Assembly: GCA_003216835.1 (NCBI GenBank) | Contig: QCIF01000001.1 | Location: forward strand, 124,001 to 188,000 | Origin: Prochlorococcus sp. AG-402-K10 | GTDB lineage: Bacteria; Cyanobacteriota; Cyanobacteriia; PCC-6307; Cyanobiaceae | Length of the DNA stretch: 64,000 bases | Direction: 5' to 3' | Shown: piece after piece, positions 1 to 7,564 of the stretch | How positions within the stretch are numbered: position 1 is the stretch's first letter | Layout: each line of letters starts with the position of its first letter | Position numbers and translations under genes: made by a program | Notes under the pieces: generated by a model | Told to the model about the DNA's origin: nothing | Seen by the model: only the letters and a program-made list of their open reading frames with translations | Database searches by the model: none

Positions 1-772
1 TAAGTATGAAAATATTGATTTGATGTTTGTTTAAGCCAAGACTTTTAGCAGCTTCTATTTGATTATTAGATATAGACTGTAATCCCCCTCGAATATCTTC
101 AGCTATATATGCTGAGACAAAAAAAGTAAAAGCTATTATAGCCCTCCAGACACGATCAATTTCTAAACCAACAGGTAGAAATAAAGGTATTAACAATTGT
201 CCAAAAAAAAGTACGGCGATAAGAGGAACAGCTCTCATTACATCGATATAAAAAGAACTTAATTTCTGAATTAAAAAAATTGAACTTCTTCTGCAAAGAG
301 CTAATAATATACCAATTGGCAAAGAGAAAAGAATACTACAAGAAGTTATAAGAATTGTTAGGGTTAATCCACCCCAATGACGTGTCATTACTGGATTTAA
401 GCCCAAACCACCATTTAGCAAATAAATTCCTAAAGGTACTGTTCCAATCCATCCAAAAATTAAATTTTTACGTAGCCAATTCCATTTGGGCCCATAAACT
501 GTAATAAATGTAATAGATAAAAGGCTGAAGAACCAAAGAGTAGGTCTCCATTGCTGATCAGGTGGAAAGCTCCCAAATGCATATAAATTAAGATTTGATG
601 TTACAACTTTCCAATTTGAATTTATAAAAATCCAAGTTAAAAAATTAAAAATTAATGAAATTGAAATCACAAAAAATATAAAATTGCAGAAATTATATTT
701 TGATTTTGATAATAAAAATTTTTTAATTTTTATAAATGAATTTGTATTTAAATTAGGATTTATATTATTCAT
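1..772 (-). CDS. aapM: Polar amino-acid ABC transporter permease (AapM type), 3' end cut by window edge
   Basis: Inner-membrane permease of a general L-amino-acid ABC importer. The ATG lies at 772-770 and 257 codons are visible before the window edge. After a variable N-terminus come several hydrophobic spans and the permease cytoplasmic loop, where IEAAKSLGLNKHQ is the EAA motif contacting the ATPase. It starts 7 nt after the stop of the upstream permease and is clearly the last visible gene of an operon with aapQ and aapJ. The ATP-binding subunit should lie outside the window to the left. Family is clear; exact substrate is not. Confidence 0.85.
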   Translation of the reverse strand, partial: MNNINPNLNTNSFIKIKKFLLSKSKYNFCNFIFFVISISLIFNFLTWIFINSNWKVVTSNLNLYAFGSFPPDQQWRPTLWFFSLLSITFITVYGPKWNWLRKNLIFGWIGTVPLGIYLLNGGLGLNPVMTRHWGGLTLTILITSCSILFSLPIGILLALCRRSSIFLIQKLSSFYIDVMRAVPLIAVLFFGQLLIPLFLPVGLEIDRVWRAIIAFTFFVSAYIAEDIRGGLQSISNNQIEAAKSLGLNKHQINIFIL

Positions 773-779
773 TAATAAT

Positions 780-1673
780 TTATATCCTTGATTTCATTAT
801 TGATTTATCAATGATGCCCATTACTTTTGTTATTAATAAATTAAGGATTAAAAAACTGAAAATTAAAATTATAAAGCACTCTACAGCTCTTCCTGTTTGG
901 TTTATAATCGTGTCATTTATTGCATATATATCTGCATACCCTATGGCTATTGCGAGTGTACTATTTTTTGCAAGATTTAGATATTGACTCGTAAGTCCTG
1001 GAATAAAGGCTGGTAATGCTTGAGGTATTATTATTTTAATAAATCCTTGTTTTTCAGAAATACCTAAACTTCGAAAAGCTTCCCATTGACCTATAGGGAC
1101 AGACTGAATTCCACCTCGAATTACTTCTGCAATAAACGCGCTTGAAAATATGCTTAAACCAAATAATAATGCTGAAAACTCTGAAGATAAATTAAGTCCA
1201 AATAACTCTATCCCTTTATTAGAAATATTAAGTAAATTACTTATATTCAAAAAAGAATTATTTCTGATTCCCAGAAATCCAACAAAATACCAACACATAA
1301 GTTGAATTAAAAGTGGAGTTTGTCTAATAACTGTAATGTATCCAGCCGTAATGACTCTAAAAAATGAATTTTTTCCTACTCTTAAAAAACCTATTAAAGT
1401 TCCAAAACAAGTTGCTAAAACAAGAGATGAAATAATAACTTTCAAGCTATTCATCCATCCCATAAAAAGGGCCCAAGCATAACTGTCCGAAGGACTATAG
1501 GGCAAAGGATGTTCTGCCAAAGAAAAGCTTGCTGGCTTTGTTAACCAATTAAAATTGAATCCTATGCCTGTTCTTGTAAGATTTATGATTAAATTATTAA
1601 TTAATATCCCTAAAAAACCAAGCACAGCAAACACCAAAAGAATCTGAAAAAATATTTTTTTATTTTTACTCAT
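780..1673 (-). CDS. aapQ: Polar amino-acid ABC transporter permease (AapQ type)
   Basis: 297-aa membrane permease pairing with the AapM-like protein to form the channel. A first membrane span sits at residues 8-30. RQTPLLIQ at 117-124 is typical of His/Glu/Gln/Arg-family permeases, and WEAFRSLGISEKQGF around 197-211 is the EAA loop. It has the long insert between spans that is typical of AapQ. It lies 19 nt downstream of the binding-protein gene and 7 nt upstream of aapM. No own promoter is obvious, so expression with aapJ is inferred. Confidence 0.87.
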   Translation of the reverse strand: MSKNKKIFFQILLVFAVLGFLGILINNLIINLTRTGIGFNFNWLTKPASFSLAEHPLPYSPSDSYAWALFMGWMNSLKVIISSLVLATCFGTLIGFLRVGKNSFFRVITAGYITVIRQTPLLIQLMCWYFVGFLGIRNNSFLNISNLLNISNKGIELFGLNLSSEFSALLFGLSIFSSAFIAEVIRGGIQSVPIGQWEAFRSLGISEKQGFIKIIIPQALPAFIPGLTSQYLNLAKNSTLAIAIGYADIYAINDTIINQTGRAVECFIILIFSFLILNLLITKVMGIIDKSIMKSRI

Positions 1674-1692
1674 TCCTCAATATATTTTGCAA

Positions 1693-2742
1693 TTAATTAA
1701 ATGGTGGAGAGATATGTAAACCACCTTTATTATAAATTTCATTCAATCCTCTTGGAATAGGAACATCACTATCTCTCCCAAGATTTCTATCATATATTTC
1801 ACCATAATTTCCAGTAGCTTTTATAACATTAACTACAAAGTCATTTCTTAATCCGATTTTCTCTCCTAAGCCCCCATCAACTCCAAGAAATCTTCTTAAT
1901 GATTTTAATTGTGGATTATTTTTTGCGAGCTGAACCTTATCAGCAATATTTGATTGGGTTATACCTTTCTCTTCAGCAGCAAACAAAGCAAAAACTGTCC
2001 ATCTCATAGCATCGGCAAGTTTCTGTTCAGACCCATCTGATGCGGGTGCTAAAGGCTCCTTACTTAAAACATCATCAAGAATAATATGATTTTTTGGTTT
2101 CTTAAAACCTGATCTAGCTGCTGCCAATTGAGATCGATCAGAGGTCATCGCTTGACATCGACCTTGTAGATATCCTGCGACTACCTGATTAAGATCTTGA
2201 TATTTAATTGGGATATAAGGGAGCGAGAGACTTTCAAAAGTGTCATTAATATTTTGCTCAGTAGTTGTTCCTGAACCTACACATATAGACTTATTTGCAA
2301 GTTCTTGAATACTTTTAATACCACTATTCTTTTTAACCATTAATCCTTGCCCATCATGAAAAACTACAGGGGCAAAAGTTAACCCATTCCCTCCAAAAGA
2401 ATCTCTACTAAGAGTTAAAGTAGTGTTCCTTGACAACAAATCAATATCTCCTGTTTTAATAGCTAAAAATCTTTCAGCAGCGGTTAGAGGTCTAAACTGA
2501 ATTTTTTCTGAATCTCCTATTATTGCTGCTGCAAAGGCTTTACATATATCTACATCTAATCCTTTATAACTTCCGTCTCTTTCAATAAAGCTAAAACCTG
2601 GAATTTTTCCGCTTACGCCGCAAATTAATTCATCTCTTTTTTGTATTAGGGATAGCCTAGAAATATTTTCGTTTTGATTACTAACACAACCAGTTGCAAG
2701 CAAACCAAAAGCGGCAATCCCAAAGAATAATCTATTTATCAT
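1693..2742 (-). CDS. aapJ: Amino-acid ABC transporter substrate-binding lipoprotein (AapJ type)
   Basis: 349-aa periplasmic solute-binding protein, family 3. The N-terminus has a lipoprotein signal with lipobox LLATGC (Cys19), so it should be anchored to the membrane as a lipoprotein. Family landmarks include DVDICKAFAAAI near residue 65 and VGSGTTTEQN, where the amino-acid carboxylate is bound in this fold. The C-terminal LRRFLGVDGGLGEKIGL matches the AapJ/BztA subgroup rather than HisJ. First gene of the minus-strand operon. A TTGACA (rev. of 2786-2791) lies about 45 nt upstream but no well-spaced -10 is convincing. Confidence 0.88.
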   Translation of the reverse strand: MINRLFFGIAAFGLLATGCVSNQNENISRLSLIQKRDELICGVSGKIPGFSFIERDGSYKGLDVDICKAFAAAIIGDSEKIQFRPLTAAERFLAIKTGDIDLLSRNTTLTLSRDSFGGNGLTFAPVVFHDGQGLMVKKNSGIKSIQELANKSICVGSGTTTEQNINDTFESLSLPYIPIKYQDLNQVVAGYLQGRCQAMTSDRSQLAAARSGFKKPKNHIILDDVLSKEPLAPASDGSEQKLADAMRWTVFALFAAEEKGITQSNIADKVQLAKNNPQLKSLRRFLGVDGGLGEKIGLRNDFVVNVIKATGNYGEIYDRNLGRDSDVPIPRGLNEIYNKGGLHISPPFN

Positions 2743-2835
2743 ATTGTTTAAAATAATCTATAAATTTTCTTAATTTTAATGCGCATGTCAATTAATAAAC
2801 AAAATCTAAATATCCCCCCCTGAATGCTACAGAAA

Positions 2836-2896
2836 TAATAAAACAGTAGAAACTTAATTAAGAAATTTGAAGGTTAAATGCAATATGATCAAAGAA
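2836..2896 (+). repeat. Dispersed leader-like repeat, copy A
   Basis: About 60 nt containing AAACTTAATTAAGAA, a following GAAGGTTAAATG and a GATCAAAGA core. A clearly related stretch occurs at 21603-21660, where the ATG opens a 29-aa membrane peptide. In this copy the corresponding frame (MQYDQRI) stops after seven codons. It therefore looks like a decayed copy of the same leader plus small gene. Seen by eye only. Confidence 0.45.
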
Positions 2897-2945
2897 TATA
2901 AAAGATAGCTGCTGTTGCAGTATTAGACTCCCACCTTTATACGGA

Positions 2946-2980
2946 GGTTAACCCTTCCTCTGCATACGTAAGGGGTAACC
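2946..2980 (+). other. Strong hairpin upstream of the DUF1651 gene
   Basis: GGTTAACCCTT (2946-2956) and AAGGGGTAACC (2970-2980) pair over 11 positions with one mismatch around a 13-nt loop. GC content is far above the surroundings. It is followed by TGTTCTTTTC, a weak T-run, so it could be a terminator of an upstream small RNA or a structured leader. No known RNA family is recognised. The rest of 2743-3066 shows no gene. Confidence 0.45.
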
Positions 2981-3066
2981 TGTTCTTTTCAAAAATAAAG
3001 TTTCAGGTATTGACAACAAGAACAAGACTTCGCTATAAATAATAGTACAAGTGTATTATTTATTAA

Positions 3067-3366
3067 ATGACTCTAGGAGGAGCCAATGTTTGGTCTAATT
3101 TTTCTTATGGCAGTGGTGTTGACACCCCAAATGGCTGGTTACTTAACCCGCAAATCAGCTTTTTAATCTTGTTTGAAAAGTGCAAGAAATCTGCACGGAA
3201 CAACATCAAAGTCTATACCCATCTCTTCTATGCGAATCATCTAGGAGAACCCAAAGGACTTAAAAACACAAGACTTCACGATCTCGACTCTGCATTTGAA
3301 ACATGGAATGAACTAATTGCTGGAGGTTGGACTGAAGTAACAAATCAATTTCAAGAATCAGCATGA
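3067..3366 (+). CDS. DUF1651 domain protein
   Basis: 99-aa member of the DUF1651 family, which is nearly confined to marine picocyanobacteria; function unknown. NGWLLNP near residues 22-28 and the ending SAFETWNELIAGGWTEV near 75-91 fit the family pattern (GWL at the start, A-x2-W-x-L-x2-GW at the end). The only start available upstream of the NGWL motif is the ATG at 3067, which has no Shine-Dalgarno. A perfect AGGAGG inside the gene instead serves another frame (3086). Its stop overlaps the ATG of the next small gene by 4 nt. Confidence 0.6.
   Translation: MTLGGANVWSNFSYGSGVDTPNGWLLNPQISFLILFEKCKKSARNNIKVYTHLFYANHLGEPKGLKNTRLHDLDSAFETWNELIAGGWTEVTNQFQESA
3086..3166 (+). CDS. 26-aa hydrophobic peptide in an alternate frame of the DUF1651 gene
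   Basis: An ATG sits 5 nt after a perfect AGGAGG (3075-3080), the best ribosome-binding site in this part of the window. The frame encodes a 26-aa peptide (MFGLIFLMAVVLTPQMAGYL then TRKSAF), a plausible single membrane span with a basic end. It runs in a different frame from DUF1651. Either it is a genuine micro-protein overlapping the longer frame, or it is a leader whose translation affects it. Conservation would decide. Confidence 0.4.
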   Translation: MFGLIFLMAVVLTPQMAGYLTRKSAF

Positions 3367-3503
3367 CTAACTTAAATCCAATCAAAAAGAAACTTGCAAA
3401 AGAGTATAGAAAAGTTTCAGTTCAAGACCCTTCAAAACTATTAGCAGAATTTTTTAATGGTGTAGTAATTAAGCTTGATGAAGAATATGCATATGAAGCA
3501 TAA
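3363..3503 (+). CDS. Unrecognised 46-aa protein
   Basis: Not recognised. It starts MTNLNPIKKKLAKEYRK, a basic helical N-terminus, followed by an acidic C-terminus. The ATG overlaps the stop of the DUF1651 gene (ATGA), which implies translational coupling. Its last codons overlap the start of the next 54-aa frame. The N-terminus resembles RIKKEYRKL of the GIY-YIG-like protein at 37004, so the opening segment may be a widely reused picocyanobacterial module. Confidence 0.5.
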   Translation: MTNLNPIKKKLAKEYRKVSVQDPSKLLAEFFNGVVIKLDEEYAYEA

Positions 3504-3651
3504 AGAATTAGTAGACCAAGTTTCCGCAAATTTATTTAAAATAAGTGGCAAGATAGAAAGTCAAAGATCTTGGCTTGCAATGAGAAATTATTTAGAGCAA
3601 TTAGATACTGAGCAACTTAAGTTGATGCTAAAAGAAGATTTGATAATTTAG
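3487..3651 (+). CDS. Unrecognised 54-aa helical protein
   Basis: Not recognised. A mostly helical, charged protein containing SQRSWLAMRNYLEQLDTEQL, with no membrane span. ATGs occur at 3487 and 3493. It overlaps the preceding small gene by 17 nt and converges with the minus-strand gene ending at 3648, the stop codons overlapping by 4 nt. Probably the third member of a tiny plus-strand operon 3067-3651. Confidence 0.45.
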   Translation: MHMKHKELVDQVSANLFKISGKIESQRSWLAMRNYLEQLDTEQLKLMLKEDLII

Positions 3652-3935
3652 GAGTCTGGAAGTTTACCTCCCAAATCCTTTTCTCTTAATTCTGGAAAGC
3701 AATTAGCAATATGGATTAACTCATATACCTCTGCACTATCATATTTTTTATTTAACACTCCACTACCTACTTCTATTCCCTTAGCTTTCATTTTCTCCAA
3801 TATTAATTCTTGCCTTTCTTGGCTTGTCATCGCTTTATATTTTTCTCTTCTTTCTTCCTTATTCAAAATCAATAACGCTAAAACTATAGTACCAATACTA
3901 AGAATTAAACTCCAATCCTGAGATTTAATTTTCAA
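3648..3935 (-). CDS. Unrecognised 95-aa protein with N-terminal membrane span
   Basis: Not recognised. N-terminus MKIKSQDWSLILSIGTIVLA gives one membrane span (about 9-24), then a charged cytoplasmic helix (NKEERREKYKAMTSQERQ) and a C-terminus with one Cys. The only usable start is TTG at 3935 and no Shine-Dalgarno is visible. The first 24 residues closely match the 24-aa frame at 9706-9780 (MVEIKSQGWSLIFSIGAM), so this is a duplicated membrane module with different tails. It follows the 39-aa membrane protein by 10 nt. Confidence 0.5.
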   Translation of the reverse strand: MKIKSQDWSLILSIGTIVLALLILNKEERREKYKAMTSQERQELILEKMKAKGIEVGSGVLNKKYDSAEVYELIHIANCFPELREKDLGGKLPDS

Positions 3936-3945
3936 TTTAGAAATA

Positions 3946-4065
3946 CTACTTATATATATTGAGTAGTCTTATATAAATTATCAACAATATTAGAACTATT
4001 GCACCTGAAGCAAGAACTGTATTTGGTTGATTATTCCAAAGCTCCTTAAAAAATTCTATATTCAT
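3946..4065 (-). CDS. 39-aa single-span membrane protein
   Basis: Begins MNIEFFKELWNNQPNTVLAS and continues with a hydrophobic span ending in a short basic tail. The ATG at 4065 abuts the stop of the hli gene exactly (4066), with AAGGAG lying just inside the new frame rather than before it. It is likely co-transcribed with hli. Small single-helix proteins beside Hli genes often act in thylakoid complexes, but nothing in the sequence shows that here. Confidence 0.5.
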   Translation of the reverse strand: MNIEFFKELWNNQPNTVLASGAIVLILLIIYIRLLNIYK

Positions 4066-4335
4066 TTAAAGAATTGGATATAATATCCAACCAAATAAGG
4101 TGTAGTTAATAATTACAGCCATAAATCCAATCATTGCAAGCCTACCATTAGTCCTTTCTGCAATAAACCAATAACTATTTGGCCATTCAAAAATTTCCCC
4201 CATATTGGATATTTGATCTTCTGAAAGTGAAGTAACTTCAAGATTATTGTCCTGATCAAGATAATAATTACTGTCTGGGTAAAAGCTTTCGCTTGACATA
4301 TTTTCCGATTTAAAATCAACCATTTTATTAGACAT
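4066..4335 (-). CDS. hli: High-light-inducible (Hli/Scp) chlorophyll-binding protein
   Basis: 89-aa single-helix member of the light-harvesting-like family, expected in the thylakoid membrane where Hli proteins bind chlorophyll and protect photosystems during stress. The signature ERTNGRLAMIGF spans residues 60-71 and contains the Glu, Asn and Arg that ligate chlorophyll and form the interhelix ion pair. The helix continues to about residue 80. The acidic N-terminal extension of about 55 residues is longer than in minimal Hli proteins. Island-located hli genes are typical of Prochlorococcus. ATG at 4335 chosen; the fifth codon is also ATG. Confidence 0.93.
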   Translation of the reverse strand: MSNKMVDFKSENMSSESFYPDSNYYLDQDNNLEVTSLSEDQISNMGEIFEWPNSYWFIAERTNGRLAMIGFMAVIINYTLFGWILYPIL

Positions 4336-4450
4336 TTGAATTCAAATATACTAAAAAGTTTTTTTAATTATGTTGTTTTTAGTTCCTAAAACCACACTAT
4401 TAATTTAATAACAATAGGTGGACAATATAGATATAGATACAGGAGGTCTT

Positions 4451-4600
4451 ATGAAACTCATTACTCCTTTCACTATCCTCAATAAAAATTTCCACGAAAT
4501 GAATTTTATTAGAGAAGAAATGAAAAACAGAAAGTTATCAACTGAAAGACTGCATGAAGATTATAGAAAATGTACAAAACTCAACAATTTGCTTAATTAA
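4451..4600 (+). CDS. Unrecognised 49-aa protein
   Basis: Starts MKLITPFTILNKNFHEMNFI and continues as a charged helix. AGGAGG at 4441-4446 lies 4 nt before the ATG at 4451, so the upstream in-frame GTG at 4418 is not the start. It diverges from hli. No domain recognised, no membrane span. Confidence 0.6.
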   Translation: MKLITPFTILNKNFHEMNFIREEMKNRKLSTERLHEDYRKCTKLNNLLN

Positions 4601-4620
4601 CTTGGAGGTTTGTTGGTAGG

Positions 4621-4710
4621 TCAATTATAGACTTTAATATTTTTCTTTCTCGTTGATCTCTTATAAACTAGAAAAAAACCTAAAAATACTAAAGGAATAA
4701 GTAACCCCAC
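4621..4710 (-). CDS. Possible 29-aa single-span membrane peptide
   Basis: GTG at 4710 opens a hydrophobic peptide (GLLIPLVFLGFFLVYKRS then basic residues). It is in frame with, and 15 nt after, the stop of the CxxC micro-protein at 4726. Composition suits a membrane helix with a positive-inside tail. No ATG and no clear ribosome site, so this may equally be a former C-terminal extension of the upstream gene. Confidence 0.3.
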   Translation of the reverse strand: MGLLIPLVFLGFFLVYKRSTRKKNIKVYN

Positions 4711-4725
4711 ATAAATAAAGGAAAA

Positions 4726-4869
4726 TTAATCATAGACGGGTACTAATGGTAAGACTCTTCTCTTTTCAGATTCCTTATATAGTAAATAGAACATATAACT
4801 ACGAGTTACTGTTATACAAGCTGTTAAGAATGCTACAGAGACACAAATAGGGCAATGTGGAAATCCCAT
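4726..4869 (-). CDS. 47-aa micro-protein with HCPIC motif, copy 1
   Basis: MGFPHCPICVSVAFLTACIT followed by a membrane-like segment and YMFYLLYKES. The CPIC pair at residues 6-9 could bind a metal or be redox active. The protein is nearly identical over its first 34 residues to the plus-strand gene at 12980-13126, so the gene is duplicated in inverted orientation 8 kb away. DNA identity is high as well. Function unknown. Confidence 0.6.
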   Translation of the reverse strand: MGFPHCPICVSVAFLTACITVTRSYMFYLLYKESEKRRVLPLVPVYD

Positions 4870-5309
4870 TTTTAAAGTTTATTTTTGATTATATTGTTGA
4901 GAATTTAGAGATACAATAAGCAAAAATACTAAAATGCTTGATATCATTAGCATCTAGTCACAAATATATACATTCATATAGTTGGATGAATAAAATTTTA
5001 GTGATTTCATTGAATTAAGTAAAATTTATATCTGACTCATTAAAAAAGTATTCTTTAATACAAAATCAAAAAATACTACAGAGAAGAAGGGGCTAAAAAA
5101 TAGCCCCTCTTGGTGAAACTCTTCCAAAGAAACACCATGTTTATTTATATGCCATTAAAAAGAAAAAAAGTTTAAAAATTTTTCTTCTTTTACTTTACTT
5201 AACCATATTTGTATATTATCTCAAGAAATAGAAACTGAGGGATTGATTAAATACAAGGAATTCATAGATCAAGTCAAACATAAGGAAATAAATTTCCCTC
5301 GGATTCCTT
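4870..5309. other. Gene-poor AT-rich stretch with one hairpin
   Basis: No supportable reading frame on either strand. The only structure seen is GGGGCTA (5089-5095) pairing with TAGCCCC (5101-5107) around an A5 loop. Neither side carries a clear T-run, so it is not a convincing terminator; it might be the 3' hairpin of an unannotated small RNA. Confidence 0.4.
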
Positions 5310-5495
5310 TCATTGCTGTTGCTGTTCATCTTGTCTTTTTTTAAGTCTTTTATATTCTTCATGCAAAGATCCAAGTTGCCAAGAATCTCTTAAACCTCTT
5401 GGCCCTTCCAATAGGAGTCTTACTACTTCAGGGTTATGTGCTTTCATCTCTAAAAATTCTTTTTGCCAAGAAGTGTCATCCCATTTAGTGCCCAT
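5310..5495 (-). CDS. Conserved-looking 61-aa soluble protein
   Basis: MGTKWDDTSWQKEFLEMKAH then a charged helical body ending in a Gln-rich tail (QQQQ). Tryptophan-rich N-terminus and coiled-coil-like ending (EEYKRLKKRQDEQ). No domain recognised. ATG at 5495. The coding character (regular amphipathic pattern, no runs of Ile/Asn from spurious AT frames) supports a real gene. Confidence 0.55.
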   Translation of the reverse strand: MGTKWDDTSWQKEFLEMKAHNPEVVRLLLEGPRGLRDSWQLGSLHEEYKRLKKRQDEQQQQ

Positions 5496-5647
5496 ACTTT
5501 TACATTACTCATTGATATATAAAGACTAATTATTTTCTCACTAAATATCTATTATTCCAGAGTTCTCAGATTTCAATGGCAAAATATGATTAAGCCATCC
5601 ACAAAATAATAACCAAAATTCCTATTATAAAAAAACACAAAAATGCA

Positions 5648-5821
5648 ATGAAATCACTTCTTACGAGTAAAAGAGCAAAAGCCATATTGGGTATTGTTGT
5701 AATAGCTATTGGTATTGGTACAATTTCAAAAAAAGTTATTCGCTATCCAAATGGTGGCTGCATGAAAGGTTCTCAAGAAATGACTTTAAATAAAGAAATA
5801 AAAGATATTAGGCATATTTAG
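5648..5821 (+). CDS. 57-aa single-span membrane protein
   Basis: Starts MKSLLTSKRAKAILGIVVIA. A positively charged N-terminus is followed by a Gly/Ile-rich span (about 12-27) and a polar tail with one Cys. No Shine-Dalgarno is evident. No family recognised. Confidence 0.45.
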   Translation: MKSLLTSKRAKAILGIVVIAIGIGTISKKVIRYPNGGCMKGSQEMTLNKEIKDIRHI

Positions 5822-5857
5822 TTTTAATTTCCTTCTAATAAAGCGATGCGAAGCTGT

Positions 5858-6010
5858 TTATTTATTTACTACTTTTCCTCCATACTGTCTGACTATTTTA
5901 TCTAACAAAATACGCATATCTTTATTTTTAAGTTTTTCTATTTGCTGCAAATTTTCAAGAAGATCACATATTTGATCCTGTGTGTCTTCATTTAATTCTG
6001 AAACTGCCAT
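5858..6010 (-). CDS. 50-aa helical protein, paralogue 1 of an island pair
   Basis: MAVSELNEDTQDQICDLLEN then LKNKDMRILLDKIVRQYGGK. It aligns along its whole length with the 51-aa protein at 6560-6715 (shared DQI, LKNKDI, YGG(K/E)VV), so the two are tandem paralogues around the cupin gene. Preceded by a full copy of the shared island promoter cassette (6028-6057), whose predicted -10 leaves only a very short leader. Function unknown. Confidence 0.6.
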   Translation of the reverse strand: MAVSELNEDTQDQICDLLENLQQIEKLKNKDMRILLDKIVRQYGGKVVNK

Positions 6011-6027
6011 TAAGAAAGAAAGAGGGT

Positions 6028-6057
6028 TTTATCCCTCTATGTTAGAGCGACTGTCAA
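6028..6057 (-). promoter_or_regulatory. Shared island promoter cassette, copy 1
   Basis: On the minus strand: TTGACA (6057-6052), 18-nt spacer starting GTCGCTCTAA, then GATAAA (6033-6028), followed by ACCCTC and a T-rich run up to the ATG at 6010. The leader AGAGGG/CCCTCT can fold into a 6-bp hairpin. The same layout precedes other small genes in the window. Called from spacing and sequence, not from expression data. Confidence 0.55.
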
Positions 6058-6074
6058 CAAAAAGTTTTTGAATT

Positions 6075-6503
6075 TTAATTATGAATAGTAATAGGGAGTC
6101 CCACAGAAGATGCCGCAAATACATAAAGAACTGCTGGTTTATTTCCTATATTTTCAACGATGTGTTCATCACCATTATTGCTTTCTATAAATGATTCCTT
6201 TGATGAAAAATAATTAATAACATCTCCTCTAGTATGCTTCAATTTCCCTTGAACAAGATAAACAACCATCGGTGCTGGATGAGTATGTATTGGAGTCTTT
6301 ACTCCAACAGGGATAATCACCTTTAAAAATCTAAGCTCGGCTTGTTTCCACCTGGGATAAGAAATTTTCTTACCTCCCAAACCTGTTGTACCTTGAATAA
6401 GAGGCATTACTTCAATCTTTTCATCAGCTTTAGCATTATCCAAAGGAAGAAGAATTGATGAGATTGTTATTGCAGAGATTAATAAATTTCTGATTTTTGT
6501 CAT
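6075..6503 (-). CDS. Exported cupin-fold protein
   Basis: 142 aa with a signal peptide (residues 1-26, cleavage after AKA) and a single cupin barrel. HTHPAPM places His73 and His75 as metal ligands. The second cupin motif is weak (GDEHIVENIGNKPAVLYVF), with one His. Role unknown; small periplasmic cupins of this type are common in marine cyanobacteria and carry no firm function. A degenerate copy of the island promoter (TTGACA at rev. 6545-6540) lies upstream. Confidence 0.75.
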   Translation of the reverse strand: MTKIRNLLISAITISSILLPLDNAKADEKIEVMPLIQGTTGLGGKKISYPRWKQAELRFLKVIIPVGVKTPIHTHPAPMVVYLVQGKLKHTRGDVINYFSSKESFIESNNGDEHIVENIGNKPAVLYVFAASSVGLPITIHN

Positions 6504-6559
6504 AAATTATTAGTTAATTGCCCCTTATTGTAGATTGCCTGTCAATTAATAAAATATAT

Positions 6560-6715
6560 TTAATTTCTATCTACTACTTCTCCTCCATACTCTCTAGCTA
6601 CTACATCTAAACACATAAGAATATCTTTATTTTTTAATAGGTCAGTTTGCTTCAAATACATAAGAAGAGTTCTTATTTGATCAATTGTATTTTCATGTAA
6701 TTCTGGAAGCGTCAT
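6560..6715 (-). CDS. 51-aa helical protein, paralogue 2 of an island pair
   Basis: MTLPELHENTIDQIRTLLMY then LKNKDILMCLDVVAREYGGE. Clear paralogue of the 5858-6010 protein. The ATG at 6715 is chosen because both proteins align from residue 1. The promoter cassette seen before copy 1 is not recognisable here. Function unknown. Confidence 0.55.
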   Translation of the reverse strand: MTLPELHENTIDQIRTLLMYLKQTDLLKNKDILMCLDVVAREYGGEVVDRN

Positions 6716-6846
6716 AACTAATACTTAATAGCCAACTGCTAATAAGGATAGCAACAAAAGAATTTTTCTCTAACTGATAGAAATGTTTATCAGAAATCAA
6801 TCTAAGGGAAGTCTGATATTATTTGTCGAAATAATTAATTAAGACT

Positions 6847-7185
6847 CTAGTCTTGTTCAAATAGTTCCAAGTATTTAAAAAGTGTTATGCATCTAGATTT
6901 AACTGCAACTACAAGAGATGAGATCAAAACAAGTGATAAAAATAGATGCTCTTTTAAAAAGTCAAAGGGAAGGCCAAGGTAGAAACCAAATCCTTGCGAT
7001 GCCAAAACAAAATACATCACAAGGACAAAAAATAATGCGACAAGGCAAGAAATACTCTCTTTTTTTCTTTTAAAATATTGATTTTGATAAACTAAATCCA
7101 AACATAAAAGAGGACTTAATAATGGGAAGGGGAAAAAGAACAAAAATATTCTAGTAATTGCCTTTGACTTATTTGGTGAAAGCAT
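6847..7185 (-). CDS. Unrecognised 112-aa membrane protein
   Basis: Three likely membrane spans: about residues 10-30, 45-63 and 76-94. Starts MLSPNKSKAITRIFLFFFPF. No domain or motif recognised. The downstream 7186-7429 holds no gene. Confidence 0.5.
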   Translation of the reverse strand: MLSPNKSKAITRIFLFFFPFPLLSPLLCLDLVYQNQYFKRKKESISCLVALFFVLVMYFVLASQGFGFYLGLPFDFLKEHLFLSLVLISSLVVAVKSRCITLFKYLELFEQD

Positions 7186-7429
7186 ATTTAAAAGTATGTT
7201 CGAGGAAATGAATTTCTTTAGATTAAATCAATCGCTAAATAAACTATTCTATGTTTTGACCTATTTTTTAAAAGGCAGTAGTTTATAAGGGCGAACTGCG
7301 ATTTAATTTAAGCTTAGATGATCTTCAAAGATATTGCCACAGTTAATCTCAAAGTAGTTACTATATCTAGCTCCACTTATTTTATATATCTAAATATTCA
7401 ATTTAGATGCAATTTCAATGAAACTGGAT

Positions 7430-7564
7430 CTATTCATGAGACTTATCATTTATTTTAGCCTGAATCTTAGCCGCCCTATGTAATAATCCTACTGCTTCTT
7501 TTCTTCCCGTTACTTTAGATGCTTGATGTAATAATTCAGCATACTTTTTGGTTAATTTTTTCAT
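7430..7564 (-). CDS. 44-aa KKYAE-type protein, copy 1
   Basis: MKKLTKKYAELLHQASKVTG then RKEAVGLLHRAAKI. It aligns over its full length with the protein at 16252-16386 (KKYAE, HQA, GRKE). Basic, helical, perhaps nucleic-acid binding, but nothing proves that. A short but coherent family because both copies preserve frame and length. Confidence 0.6.
   Translation of the reverse strand: MKKLTKKYAELLHQASKVTGRKEAVGLLHRAAKIQAKINDKSHE

Noticed and set aside
4131..4319. 62-aa minus frame
   Set aside because: Out-of-frame shadow of the hli gene.
5088..5108. Hairpin GGGGCTA/TAGCCCC as a terminator
   Set aside because: No T-run on either strand, so kept only as an unexplained hairpin.
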